DNA from: Ceratorhiza oryzae-sativae
Lineage: Eukaryota; Basidiomycota; Agaricomycetes; Cantharellales; Ceratobasidiaceae
Direction: 5' to 3'
Length of the DNA: 64,000 bases
NCBI GenBank assembly: GCA_030998015.1
Contig: JARWMV010000063.1
Coordinates: forward strand, 1-64,000
The translations under genes and the position numbers were made by a program. Of the stretch, positions 1 to 10,984 are shown in pieces (positions within the stretch are counted from its first letter, which is position 1; the number at the start of each line of letters is the position of its first letter). The notes below the pieces were generated by a model. The model was given only the letters and a program-made list of their open reading frames with translations, had not been told where the DNA came from and did no database searches.

Positions 1-329
1 CCAAAACGACGTTGCGACGTTGCGGGATCAACATCTGATTTTCAGCGTCGGTCGGTAAATTTGCCGGTGGCAGATACATCAACCGCCGACGTATTTACAG
101 GCACTGACAGGCACGTGCCACCTGTTTGACAAACCAAGGGCCGCGTTCGTAGTTAGGTTAAGCTCGCTCACGTAGCGGTGTATGATTGATTGATTCGCAA
201 TGACACTTGTACCCTGTCGTTTGTATGATAGCTTTGTAAATATGATAATATTGCTTCTTGGACCAAACTGATTTGGCTCAGCGATATGTTTTGTATTCAT
301 AGGGTGTTACTAAATTAACCTGGATCCTC
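1..329. other. No gene recognised (left edge)
   Basis: This stretch has only short open frames without recognisable motifs. It precedes the first in-frame Met of the helicase gene; an in-frame TAG at 300-302 closes that frame upstream. It may hold the promoter or an earlier exon, but nothing in the sequence decides this. Confidence 0.4.
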
Positions 330-3300
330 ATGATTACGTCACCAGAGCAATGTAGTGATCTCCGAACCCTATCCCTAGCCACCGTCGAATGGCTCAGACG
401 GCCTGAGGTGTTTGAGATCTCAAATACCATGCGTGCCTTGGTTGCGGTGCGCACTCTTAAAATACGTCCTCTGGCCTATCAAACGGCGCTCGGACCTTTT
501 CGGCGAGGTGTTTGCATTCGGGGCCGTCCATCCAACCGTGCCAATACAAAGGAACGCCTCAAAATCTCACCAAACCCATTCCCTACAAAGGCTCATTCTA
601 TCAGCCTCTCTGACGAACAGCAACGCGTTCTTGATTTAGTCTTGGAGGGCAAAAGTCTGTTCTTCACTGGCTCCGCCGGTACGAAACGAATCAAACCCTT
701 GCCGAGACTTGTCAACACTCTATTTCAGGAACCGGGAAATCGTTTCTATTTCGCCGGATAATCAAGTGTCTTCGAGAAGACAAGGATCATCGGGTGGCGG
801 TGACTGCCAGCACAGGGATAGCGGCGGTCAACATTGTTGGCACCACTTTGCATGCGTTTGCTGGTCGGTATATCTTCCTTCCTCATACCTTGGATTGATT
901 CTGAGCGAATTGAAGGTGTTGGTCTGGGAACAGGAAACATCGAAGATTTAATCAAGCTTGCTCTCGTGCGCCAACCGATACGGGAGAGACTAAGAGAAAC
1001 TACTGTATTAATCATTGACGAAAGTCAGTGCTTATGTTTGATATTGATCGGAACTCTAAAGCTTGGGTCCAGTCTCGATGGTCGATGGTCGCTATCTTGA
1101 TACACTGAATGTAATCCTCAAGCGGGTTCGCAGAAACTGGCGGCCATTTGGCGGGATTCAGGTAAGCAAAGCTTTCAGAACACCTCTGAAAGAGTTCAAA
1201 CAACATCTACAGCTTGTCGTTTGCGGAGACTTCTTTCAGCTTCCACCAGTTTCGGATTCACGCCAGCTTGGCCAGCTGGGATGTTCCATATTTGCGTTCG
1301 AGGCAGACTCGTGGAATAAGGCGATCCCGATTACTCTCCGACTCAACAAGGTCTTCCGGCAACATCAACCAGGTGCGTTACGTTCGTGTTCATATTTCTG
1401 ACATGTGATTTATGAACTGACACAGAACTCGTGAACCTGTTGAACGATCTGCGTGAAGGGAATGTTTCGGCTGAATCTGAGCTATTACTACGTGGGCTTT
1501 CTCGCGATATCTCATGTGGCCAGGATGGAGTGAGGCCAACTGAATTATTCCCCCATCGTCTTGCTGCCGAAATGGCTAATAATTACCACCTGACAAGGCT
1601 CACAGGCGAAATCATGGCATATGAAGCTTGTGATACACTTGGGACTGACTCAGAGCGGAGGCCTGTCTCAAAGAACTGGGCGACCTCGGCTCTGGACAGC
1701 ATTGTATCGAGGGGGCTGGAACTCAGAGTTAGGGCTTGGTAAGAAACGGTTTGCAAGTAACTTACCTCGTCTCGCTTACGGTTTGAAAACGGCAAACCGG
1801 TTAGCAAACAACGTGCATTCTTGGTAATGTGATTACATAATGACAACACTAGTAAACAAGCTTCGATACATCAACGGGCCGATGCATTTGGGATTGCATC
1901 GGCGGAGTAGTGATTGAAGAAAGAGGGTGGGAAGCCTGAGCGCTAGGAGCAATCTCAGTGAGCATATCTGTGAGTAGCTTAGACGCAAGATATATCCCAT
2001 CCAAACTCTCAGCCTCGAAAACATCTCGGCGCCCAGGCTGTACATAATCAACGGACTCGGCTTCGAGCTCGAGCTCATCAACACCTTGATACAAGACACT
2101 ACGAGAGGTATTATCACCTGGGACATCAGCGCTGGGATCCGAAGGCTGTTCTAGTGCGGTAATCGTGGGCATGTCAAGGTGTTTTGAGAGGTCGGCAAAG
2201 CGGACTGTTGGGCGAGAGTGACGCTTATTCTACAGAATGGGATATTAGTGCAATGGCAAATTTAGAACATTAAAGAAAACATACTAGCATAGAGGTCTCT
2301 TCACGCTTGTAGTACTGGCGTATCAAGGTCATGTCAAAGAGAGTTGAAACTTTCTGTGATGCTCGATCAGGTGAGTTCATCTTTGTGATCACTGACATTG
2401 TTCGTTCCTCGGCCATTGAATTCGGAACAATGCTATTGATCAAGACACCCAAGTAGGCGATGAGATCAGCACCGGCCACCGTCGACATTTCCTCCCAATA
2501 TTACCGGCTGGTAGCTGCCTCCGAAGAGCGATGGAAGGGGCTGAGACAACGGGTGAATCGCATTAGTTGTTCACGTAGGCTCAACTCGATGTCTTTCCAC
2601 ACATTGTTGTATCGGAAAAACAGGGGAAGCGTTGGATTAGCGTTGTAAATATGCGCCAAAAGCTGTAATAGATATTCCCCGGCTTTTGTGTATGCAGGAA
2701 TAGCTTGACGGAGGTCGATATCGGCGAGAGGTGCCTGTGAAATAGCGGACACGGACTCGCTAGGTGGAAGGAGTCGATGTCGAGAATGAGTCCTAAAAAT
2801 ATCTGCACCTCGAAAACCTGCATATATCGACCTTTTAGTATCTCCACAACCTAAAATAAATGAGAGAGCTTACGAAAATCTAAGAAAAATGTGGTCACGT
2901 AAATCTGTTGGCTCTTGCCATGAAACATCTCGGAGTACCGTCCGTTCACAATGCTTCTTATATCATCGATTACCGAAGCGGGTAGAGCGGATCCAAGTAA
3001 TGTTGTATTCCCCTTAAATAGGTCGCTATATCGTGCAAGTACTGCTAACCAAAAGTGGTATACGTCTGCCGGGGTTGAATGGCTTGACTCCAAACATTTA
3101 ATCGAACGAGCAAGCGGCTCAAGTACAACAACAAGTTGGCGAAGCTCCGTAATAAACTTTTGCACTGTTGGCAAATCAAGCAGCCAGTACACCGGAGAGT
3201 TCTGTTGGGGTTGAGGTAATTTGGTCAATACAGTACTATGAAAAGTTGCAGTCCAATCAACTCACCGATTTTGGCTCAAGGACTCCCGAAGAAAATAGCT

Positions 3301-6047
3301 CCAATATTTGCGTAATGCAGCGAAGTAACGAACGTGCAGCATAGTAGATGCTAACAAAGCGTGTTCTACCGTCCGCTTCAAGGCCGCCATGTACGTCGTT
3401 GAGGACACAAAGCGCTGCTAAGTGGCGCCTAGCAAAGGAGGAGCTATGGAAAAACGTTATGATGGACTTGAGCTGTGAAATACAAGCTCGAAAGTAAGGC
3501 AGGTGGCCGATATCTTTTGCCGTGTTATTCTGCTGATGACACGCATCAAGCAGAGTGACCATCCATGGGTACTTCTGACTTAGAAGGGTGCGCGCAGCCC
3601 GTGTATTGCCTGCATTATCAGACACCACACAGGCAAATCTATGAGTGCCGATTTCAGCAATAATCTAATAGCAAACATTTTCAGATAGCTGTAATAGTTA
3701 CTTAAATGAAAGGTGCTTACCCAGTCTAATATTGCTTCGATGTGCTCTCCCATATGTGAGACACTTGACGCTTCATTTCCCTTGATTAAGTAGGCGTCTT
3801 GTGTCACAGCATCTGTGACATGTACTGTGTAAATCAATTTGCCACCTCAAGTAGTACCCCCGTCAAACAATAGAGTAAGGTTTGAAAGACTTGAGAGTGC
3901 TTTAATCGACTCGCTGCGTATGTATGTAGCCTCTGTCGTTATAAAATTCTCAGAAATTGTATTCCCCAATGCAGTTGTGATGTTTTCGTCTAGCACATGA
4001 ACAAATTCATGCCATTTTGAACAGTTGACAATCAACAGTGCTAGCATTCTATCGCATATCAGCTTCAACAGCGCATGGTTAACCTTCTTGGTTTTGAGTT
4101 TTTGAGCCTCTAGATCATCCATTGCACTTTCATCTTCATCGACAGAGCTGATGCGCTCATGGAGCCAGGCTGCGAGGGAAAGTGATGCTCCTCACTGAAA
4201 AACTTCTTGGCAAAGGCTAGCATCAAGTCCTGGGCAAACCTGAGCATGTTTTAAGACACGACCTGTGGTCCAGGGCTTGGCACAAGACCATCCGCACCCA
4301 GCACCTTGGCAATGTACTTGATGATGAGATGGATCTATGATTGAGTGGCAAGGAATTGTGAGCTTGTTGAGCAGCTTGTCACACAGGTGACCAATTGCTT
4401 ACACATTGAGTGTGTTGTCCTCTAGATCTGCAGGGTTGTGGGAATACTACAACCCCCCAACAGTGTTAGTAACGCCCAATGGTGACATATATAAAGTGCA
4501 TTTACGCACCTTGATGGCGGTCCTTGCCTTAGCAGCGTCTGCGCGAGCTCGGGAACTTTTGTTCTTTCTCTTTCTAGGAGTCGCTGCCGATTTGCCCGCT
4601 GGAGCCTGTCGCTTGTGTCCAACCCCATCTTCAGTCTTAAGTATTGGCTACGGGTAAAGATTTGAGTATATATGCGTGCATTTGTAAACCATCAAAACTC
4701 ACAGTTTTTTTATGCTCCTGTGCGGCTCGGGTGAGGTCCTCCACCCAATTCCACAGAAGTACATTCTCCCCCGCTTCGCCCGTTAAATGGTGATGTAAGA
4801 CATCGACAATTGCCTCAAGCGATGATCCCCTTCCCTTTAGCTGTATGGGTTGGTTCACATGTCGAGGGCCAAATACCAACTCGAGGTGGTGGTTCAAGGC
4901 ACCTTGGGGTGTGCCATAGAACACAATATCGCTAGGATCAAGTACCAAGCCGGGGAAAGGGTATATATTTGGGTGATCAGATAAATAAGCTGGGAGTTCT
5001 TGAAGGTATTGGAGTAATGTAACTAGTCTAGGATCGTAGGTAGAGGTACTCATTGATTTAATTAAGTGGAGAGTGGGTATGGAAATGTTATGGAGCGACG
5101 ACTGCATGCTAAACCCGCCCTCTATTTGTACCCCGCCGCTCCCGCCCTCTATTTCAAATTCGACTGCCATTACTCATCAGCACAGCCACTGCTCGAAGGT
5201 GCTAGCAAACCGGTTTCAAACCTCCACCGGACGTTTCAAACCCCGGTTTTTTTGGGTTGGTAAGTTACACGGTTTGGTAAGATATGATTCTTACCAAGCC
5301 CTACTCAGAGTAAGTAGTAAGTGATATGTCACCATCTCAGCTTATGTAAATGCAGGTAGGCGCGCAAGTTATGTGTGCTAAAGTTCGTTTACATATTTGG
5401 AATTATCAAGCGGCAATTTCACAATATCCGTTCCAGAACCTCAGCCGAAATATTGTCAATGGATCGGTTGGAATAGTCACTGATTTCACCTCTCACGGGT
5501 GGCCAATAGTCAGTTTTGAAAATGGTGAAATAATGACCATAGAGAGCGCACCATTTGAAGTCCCGAACGAAAGGGGGGAGATGGCAGCTCGAAGAACACA
5601 AGTATGCGCAATTCCCGAATACCGTTCTGCATCGCTCTAATTGAAGCTCGCCCGAGAAGATCCCATTGATACTGGCCTGGGCGTTAACCGTACGTCCAGC
5701 TACAAGAAGTTTTTGCCTTTCAAATGAATACACGATTTGTAGATGCACAAATCACAGGGGCAAACTCTTCCTCGAGTCAGGATCAACCTCGCCCGAACCT
5801 TCGCCAATGGTCAAGGTATAGTAATATTGCCCAGATTCCCATCCCTACTGATGAGTGAAACAAGCGTATGTGGCCCTGCCACGGTGTACAACACTGGAGG
5901 CCTTACAAGCCCTGAACTTTTCGCCCCGCGTAGTGTTTTGTGCCCCAAAGTGAGTCTAGGGCCTTGTTTAGCCTAGGTATCCTCGAATGCTAAAGGTCAT
6001 TCTCCACAAGGGTGGTCGCTTGGCCGAAACACATTATCGCCGCTTGA
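330..6047 (+). CDS. PIF1-like DNA helicase, interrupted by a hAT transposon
   Basis: Superfamily 1B 5'-3' DNA helicase of the PIF1 family. Exons, read by frame and motif, are 330-678, 729-863, 916-1023, 1073-1161, 1213-1372, 1426-1727, 5356-5382, 5437-5601, 5660-5689, 5743-5815, 5865-5949 and 6011-6047. They sum to 1560 nt, an exact frame of 519 residues. Splicing restores Walker A GSAGTGKS (residues 114-121, split by the first intron), Walker B with DEISMVDG (about 196), GDFFQLPPV, the RQ motif, the VGAQVM and NGSVG blocks, HKSQGQTL and a final GQAYVALPR (usually ALSR). The only break is a 3.6-kb hAT element at the donor of intron 6. Start Met 330 is the first in frame; the N-terminus is uncertain. 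No Rep domain is seen upstream, so a stand-alone PIF1 gene is likelier than a Helitron, which is the alternative. Confidence 0.8.
1722..1729. repeat. Left 8-bp target-site duplication of the hAT element
   Basis: CTCAGAGT is repeated exactly at 5304-5311. Its last two bases are the GT of a splice donor. The right copy is followed by AAGT (good donor GTAAGT); the left copy is followed by TAGG from the element (weaker donor GTTAGG). Confidence 0.95.
1730..5303 (-). mobile_element. hAT-superfamily DNA transposon with intact ends
   Basis: The element is 3574 bp. It begins with TAGGGCTTGGTAAGAA (1730-1745) and ends with the exact reverse complement (5288-5303). It is flanked by a perfect 8-bp duplication CTCAGAGT (1722-1729 and 5304-5311), the target-site length of hAT elements. 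Subterminal sequence on both sides is rich in further copies of short motifs such as TTACCAA and AAACCGG in both orientations, as expected for transposase-binding sites. It carries one transposase gene on the minus strand, now defective. Perfect terminal repeats and duplications suggest a fairly recent insertion, possibly by trans-mobilisation. Confidence 0.93.
1849..5170 (-). pseudogene. hAT transposase (DUF659 / RNase H-like / hAT dimerisation), degenerate
   Basis: Multi-exon transposase read from right to left inside the hAT element. Visible pieces are an N-terminal exon (from 5170) followed by a basic nuclear-signal-like stretch near 4570-4620 (PRKRKNK); a DUF659-like block ending LLFDGGTT and continuing [23 protein letters not shown] and [12 protein letters not shown] (4122 to about 3257); a central helical block (3228-2851); and the hAT C-terminal dimerisation region with [27 protein letters not shown] and IRQYYKREE (about 2850-2290). 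A C-terminal exon ends at 1849. Two stop codons fall inside conserved coding: TGA at 3847-3849 right after FDGGTT, and TAA near 2501-2503 just before YWEEM. Frame continuity around 4150-4200 is also doubtful. The element therefore looks non-autonomous now. Confidence 0.8.
5304..5311. repeat. Right 8-bp target-site duplication of the hAT element
   Basis: Exact copy of 1722-1729, directly outside the right terminal inverted repeat. It retains the original donor GTAAGT of the helicase intron. Confidence 0.95.
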
Positions 6048-7189
6048 ATATAAATAAACGGATACTGTATAATGAACTGCCCGCAATACATGGACGATTC
6101 GACCGCATTAGGTCTCATATAATGGTTCCTAAACAGATGTATGTGAAGCCTCGAGGATAGCTAAACATTAAGAAGGACATATTCAAGCCGCCCCGATTCA
6201 AACACAAATGAGATATTCCAATCGAATTGGCGGATATTTTTGACCAATAAACGCCAGCATAAACTACAGACGGTTATCCAAGCCCCCAAAGTCACAGTCC
6301 AATGTTTCTGATTCGCATAGCGTTGCCTAATTTGGTATATATGCGTCATACCTGAGCTTCCATCCTCCGGCTCTGAGTCAGCTTCAGCAGGCGAACATGG
6401 TTTGAAAATCTATCTATATTTAAGAGGGCCGGATGGATATGTTGTTCCGCATTTTTTGTCAATGTGTGCGAATGACTGCGCGTTCCAGATATTCCCACTG
6501 TCTCTCATGCGCACAGCCAGGATGCCGCGGCTCGGCCCATGCACGTCTGCGTAGACACAATATCTTTCACAGAGAAAAATCTGCCAAGATGGGCGATTGA
6601 CTCGTTGCGGGCTGGCGTGATCATACCAAAGCTGAGACTGGGATCCGAAGCGAGAAGGATCGCGCCAAATAGCGCTGCTCACAATTCCCTAAGAATCCCA
6701 TTGCGGACAGACAATAGGCCCGGACGACCCGTTTGATCCAACTCTGGTCACGATGAGCCAGGATAGCGTTCATAAACACTGACGTTTCGAGTTCAGCAAA
6801 ACGAGGAACTCATAGAAATCAAATATATATATATATTGTACAGAATCGATTTACAAAAGGAATGTATGAGTGTGAGCAAGAACGATGAGGTACGAGGGGC
6901 TCGTTGAGCTCTTATTTATGCCCTAGGAATACACGTGAGTCATATCCTCTGCTGCTGCGCATATACTGCGCATACATGAGGCATTCACACTTGACATCGA
7001 TTACTGACTCGTACAAATTCTAGATCGTTCGAGTATGTACATGAATATTCTATAGAACTGGTCCCCGTTTAGCTGCCATGAAGAGGCACTTGAGGTCAAT
7101 ACCCGAACCCACAATAATGCTCCGAAGTTTTTGGGTGAAGAAAATTATCAAGCAACGAAACCTCACTATTGAGGGGAATTTCGCAGAGA
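6048..7189. other. No recognised gene; short AT microsatellite
   Basis: A minus-strand frame at 6410-6682 (90 codons) and another at 6161-6349 with a hydrophobic stretch have no motifs I recognise and are not joined by a clear intron. There is an (AT)n tract at about 6823-6836. Otherwise I see nothing that can be named. Confidence 0.35.
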
Positions 7190-9400
7190 GCTAAGGGCAC
7201 AATGCACTCCTGTGGCATAAATAAATTGGTAGTATCCAAGGTCTCGTATGATCCGTAACATCGATTTTGAAATGAAGCTCATAGACACCCGGCCAGAGTG
7301 CCTCAAGGAGCCGGAATATTATCAAGGGGTTTACCCATCTCAAGGAAAGATATCGTAAATCAGGAAGATAGATTTTGGATAGAGCTACGTCGGATCTTCC
7401 CTCGATAGCCATTTAGCAGAGTTCTAATATCCGCAGGCCAGGGCTCTGTTCGATAGGGGCTTAGTCAACTGACTCAAGTGGAGGGCTCGGCTGGAGTCAA
7501 GGCCACGTAGTTGTAATGCGACCAAACCACCCAAAAATTGATTGCCCCAGCACGTTAGGTCGTAAGAACCGAGTAGGCCTTGAGTGCACAGAAATGTCAA
7601 GCCGGGCGTTTCGCTCCTGACACATACACTTGCTGACAAAAGTCTTGCAGCATGTGATGGATTTTTCACTGAACCCGGTCTGGCCAGCAGTGGTCTGGTC
7701 TTCCGATTTCGATGTACTATTAGAGGTTGTGTAATAGCTATATTTCTATCGCTGTACCAAGTCTCAAAGAAATTGAAACAGAGGCTGAAGAGATACGGCC
7801 AAATAAGTCGTCAATTGTGCTGCAAGACTTTTGAAATTCAAGGTGCCATAAAGTCGAGCCTTGGACAATCCATGAATCTCAGCACCCAGCTGGCCGATTT
7901 TGATCAAACAAAGTGCGCCCAGATAGCTATCACTATCTTTGGTATAGATCTGCGCTGTTTGAGAGCAATTTTATCAGTAGATGTACATGCATATAATTGA
8001 TCATATATAGGGCACATTTCCCCCTATTACAGCTTGCCTATAAACAAAAAAGGAGGCTAGAAAGTTCTCTTTGTGCTCAAACTATCAGATATGATTAGTA
8101 GATCTCAGGAGAGTGTAAATTCTAAGGTATATTAAGCGGATGTAGACCAGACCCAAATGCTGCACAATACCCCCTGGTTTCAGAAACCTGAAAGCAACAG
8201 CTGTATAGGATTCAACCAGCCTGGTAATAGACATAGGCATGCTTCATATGTACACGCATCTTATGTATCACGCTCAAGACACAGAGCCAGCCATAACTCT
8301 AGCTACAGACTGTGCATCGAACTTTTGACAGTTTCTGATAGTAAAATTGTTGATTTGAGCGATGCACAGTCTGTAGCTAGAGTTATGGCTGGCTCTGTGT
8401 CTTGAGCGTGATACATAAGATGCGTGTACATATGAAGCATGCCTATGTCTATTACCAGGCTGGTTGAATCCTATACAGCTGTTGCTTTCAGGTTTCTGAA
8501 ACCAGGGGGTATTGTGCAGCATTTGGGTCTGGTCTACATCCGCTTAATATACCTTAGAATTTACACTCTCCTGAGATCTACTAATCATATCTGATAGTTT
8601 GAGCACAAAGAGAACTTTCTAGCCTCCTTTTTTGTTTATAGGCAAGCTGTAATAGGGGGAAATGTGCCCTATATATGATCGATTATATGCATGTACATCT
8701 ACTGATAAAATTGCTCTCAAACAGCGCAGATCTATACCAAAGATAGTGATAGCTATCTGGGCGCACTTTGTTTGATCAAAATCGGCCAGCTGGGTGCTGA
8801 GATTCATGGATTGTCCAAGGCTCGACTTTATGGCACCTTGAATTTCAAAAGTCTTGCAGCACAATTGACGACTTATTTGGCCGTATCTCTTCAGCCTCTG
8901 TTTCAATTTCTTTGAGACTTGGTACAGCGATAGACATATAGCTATTACACAACCTCTAATAGTACATCGAAATCGGAAGACCAGACCACTGCTGGCCAGA
9001 CCGGGTTCAGTGAAAAATCCATCACGTGCTGCAAGACTTTTGTCAGCAAGTGTATATTAAACACGGCTCAGGCAAGATCCATGTTTGTAGAGCGTGAGAC
9101 ATAGAGGGACGCGATTCGAGCGGTACGAGAGAGCGGAGAAGCTACTGCTAGTACTGGTGATTTGTAACCGGGGTGTCCACTAGCTAATGTCATCATGATG
9201 TCGATGTGTGTCCACGAGGACTTGGCGTCGGTTGCAACCTGCCGCCAAATAGAGCACACCCCTGCAACCGCTACCAGAGGGTTATTGGGCAAAGATTCGC
9301 GAATATCACATGCGCGAAACACAACACACTCAAACACATGAGACAGAATTCCCAGAGACAGTCGCGCAGCTGCTACAAGGCGGCAGGCTTGATCAATCAA
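7190..9400 (-). pseudogene. F-box/LRR-type gene split by a long palindrome
   Basis: The N-terminal part (9400-9068) reads as an F-box-like segment: LSLGILSHVFECVVF, then VAVAGVCSIWRQVATDAKSSWTHIDI, the usual F-box helix pattern of large basidiomycete F-box families. The C-terminal part (7669-7424 and 7412-7191) reads as LRR-like sequence, for example LGGLVALQLRGL and IYLPDLRYLSLRW. Both parts are on the minus strand in the right order, separated exactly by the 7624-9055 inverted repeat, so the gene was split by it. Small disruptions also separate the two C-terminal frames. F-box proteins recruit substrates to SCF ubiquitin ligases; this copy should no longer make the full protein. Confidence 0.6.
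7624..9055. repeat. Near-perfect palindrome: two 696-bp arms with a 40-nt loop
   Basis: The left arm is 7624-8319, the loop 8320-8359, and the right arm (reverse complement) 8360-9055. Reading both arms I found only three differences: T/G in the block near 7740, and two C/T differences at CpG positions (near 7653 and 7999). The arms hold mirror-image open frames (a Met-Leu-His start at 8157 on plus and 8522 on minus) with no recognised product. No target duplication is visible outside the arms. It could be a fold-back transposon or a local inverted duplication. Confidence 0.93.
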
Positions 9401-10984
9401 TCATCCAGGAGTACCCATAGGCGGGGCGTGTTGTTCAAGAGAAGAACGTGTTTATGTCTCTGCGTTGAGGGCTTTCATATCACAAAATCCCGGAATTAAT
9501 GTAGCAAATATTGAGTGATGTGATATTGTGGCAGCCCTGTCGGGGCTCTAGAGGGCTAGGGCTCTGGAAGAAACTGTTCACAATCAGGTGATGCACGTGT
9601 CTGTCCCATACATAATGTTCGAGACCCTTTTCCTACTTTCTGACAAGAGAACCACCAGGTAACCGCCGACAGATTCTCCCAGAGCCCTATGCATAGGTTA
9701 CGCTTTTACGAGTGGGCTCGGCTGCGTGGCTCCACAGTACTTCAAAAGAAATGCAAATTTTGTAGGAAAAAATTTGCGTGGCCTGGGCCAGTCAACTGAG
9801 AATGACTCTCTTGTGGAATATTTCTGACGGCAGTTCGTGTTCAGCAAGCTCGACAACAGGGGTCTGTCAACCTATGGATGAGGAGAGCCTTAGCACTGCC
9901 ATCCACCTACGGGGGAGCTGCTTTAATCAATCCGAGCTTTTAGAGTGCTGCCGAGCATGCTCAAAATGGGCCAACTGGTCGACACAAAGCACGAATTCTC
10001 TGATGCGACTTCATGAACTGCTATCCCCCATAGTGACTGCTTATAGCCGAGCGCTCGGATAGCAACGGCAATACTCAGTAACTGCTTAGGTATTCTCTGT
10101 GCTATTTCGATATTGCTAGAAACAGTTTTATCTTCCGGCGATGAGTCTTCCGGCTCGTTGATCAGTAATCACCGTTCAATCTCTTGTATATGCGCTGAGT
10201 TTCACCCAGTAAGCTAGGAAAAGCATGCTGGTTTTTAAAAATAACGAGCTTAGAGCTAATTTCGTATTTTCTTTATAGTTTTGATGTCCACATGCTTGGC
10301 ACAACTCTCAAACCGATCAAGATCGGGGCGCTTGTTGCGGCAATGATAGACAAGTTACTTATGGTAGAGGGCAAGCGTTGGTATTCGGCCACATCTGCGG
10401 CCTAAAATTTTCCATCATTGGCTGATCGTCTGTCAAACCGCCAGACGTGTATTCGGGGTGAACGCAAAATTTATGTTGAAACCAACGTAACTTGGAGGCT
10501 CGGCCAAAACCCGAATATCTAGTTCGCGTGGACTTGCTCCGCATGTGTAACGATGCTTTTGAGCGTTCACAAGATCATCTAATAAGCGCGAAATCATCGT
10601 TACCCATGTGGAGCTAGTCCACACGAACTGGATATCCGGGGTTTGGCTCAGAGGACCTGATACAGCGTCGATTCCAGGCTCTATTGCAGAGACAATTAAT
10701 TGAACAATGTGTTTTGTCGATTTATCTTCATCCAGCCATGGGTATGTACCTCGAATACAACGGCTAATGTTTGCCGGCGTTTGACTGTGATCCAAGATTG
10801 AAGACACCCATTCGGGTTTTCACATGTGGAGATCGCTCGGCAATTTACAACACACGTACAGAAACAAGACACGCATAGATTTCAGCAAAAGCAGTGACCA
10901 ATCGCCCACAAACTTGCATAATGATCGTAAAAGAGAGCGTGAAACCATGATTCTGATGAGTTCAGGGTGCCATTTCGAACAGTA
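9401..10984. other. Mostly unassigned; possible small minus-strand ORF at 10433-10807
   Basis: The 124-codon frame at 10433-10807 (minus) is open but contains no family motif I recognise; it lies directly downstream of the NLR gene on the same strand and could be an unrelated hypothetical gene. The remaining sequence is AT-richer and shows no structure I can support. Confidence 0.3.

Noticed and set aside
330..6047. Helitron (Rep-helicase) call for the PIF1-like gene
   Set aside because: No Rep/HUH motif or zinc-finger part upstream, and no Helitron 3' hairpin with CTRR end was found.
7624..9055. Mirror-image 82-95 codon ORFs in the palindrome arms as genes
   Set aside because: They exist only because the arms are inverted copies, have no family motif and no supporting splice or start context.
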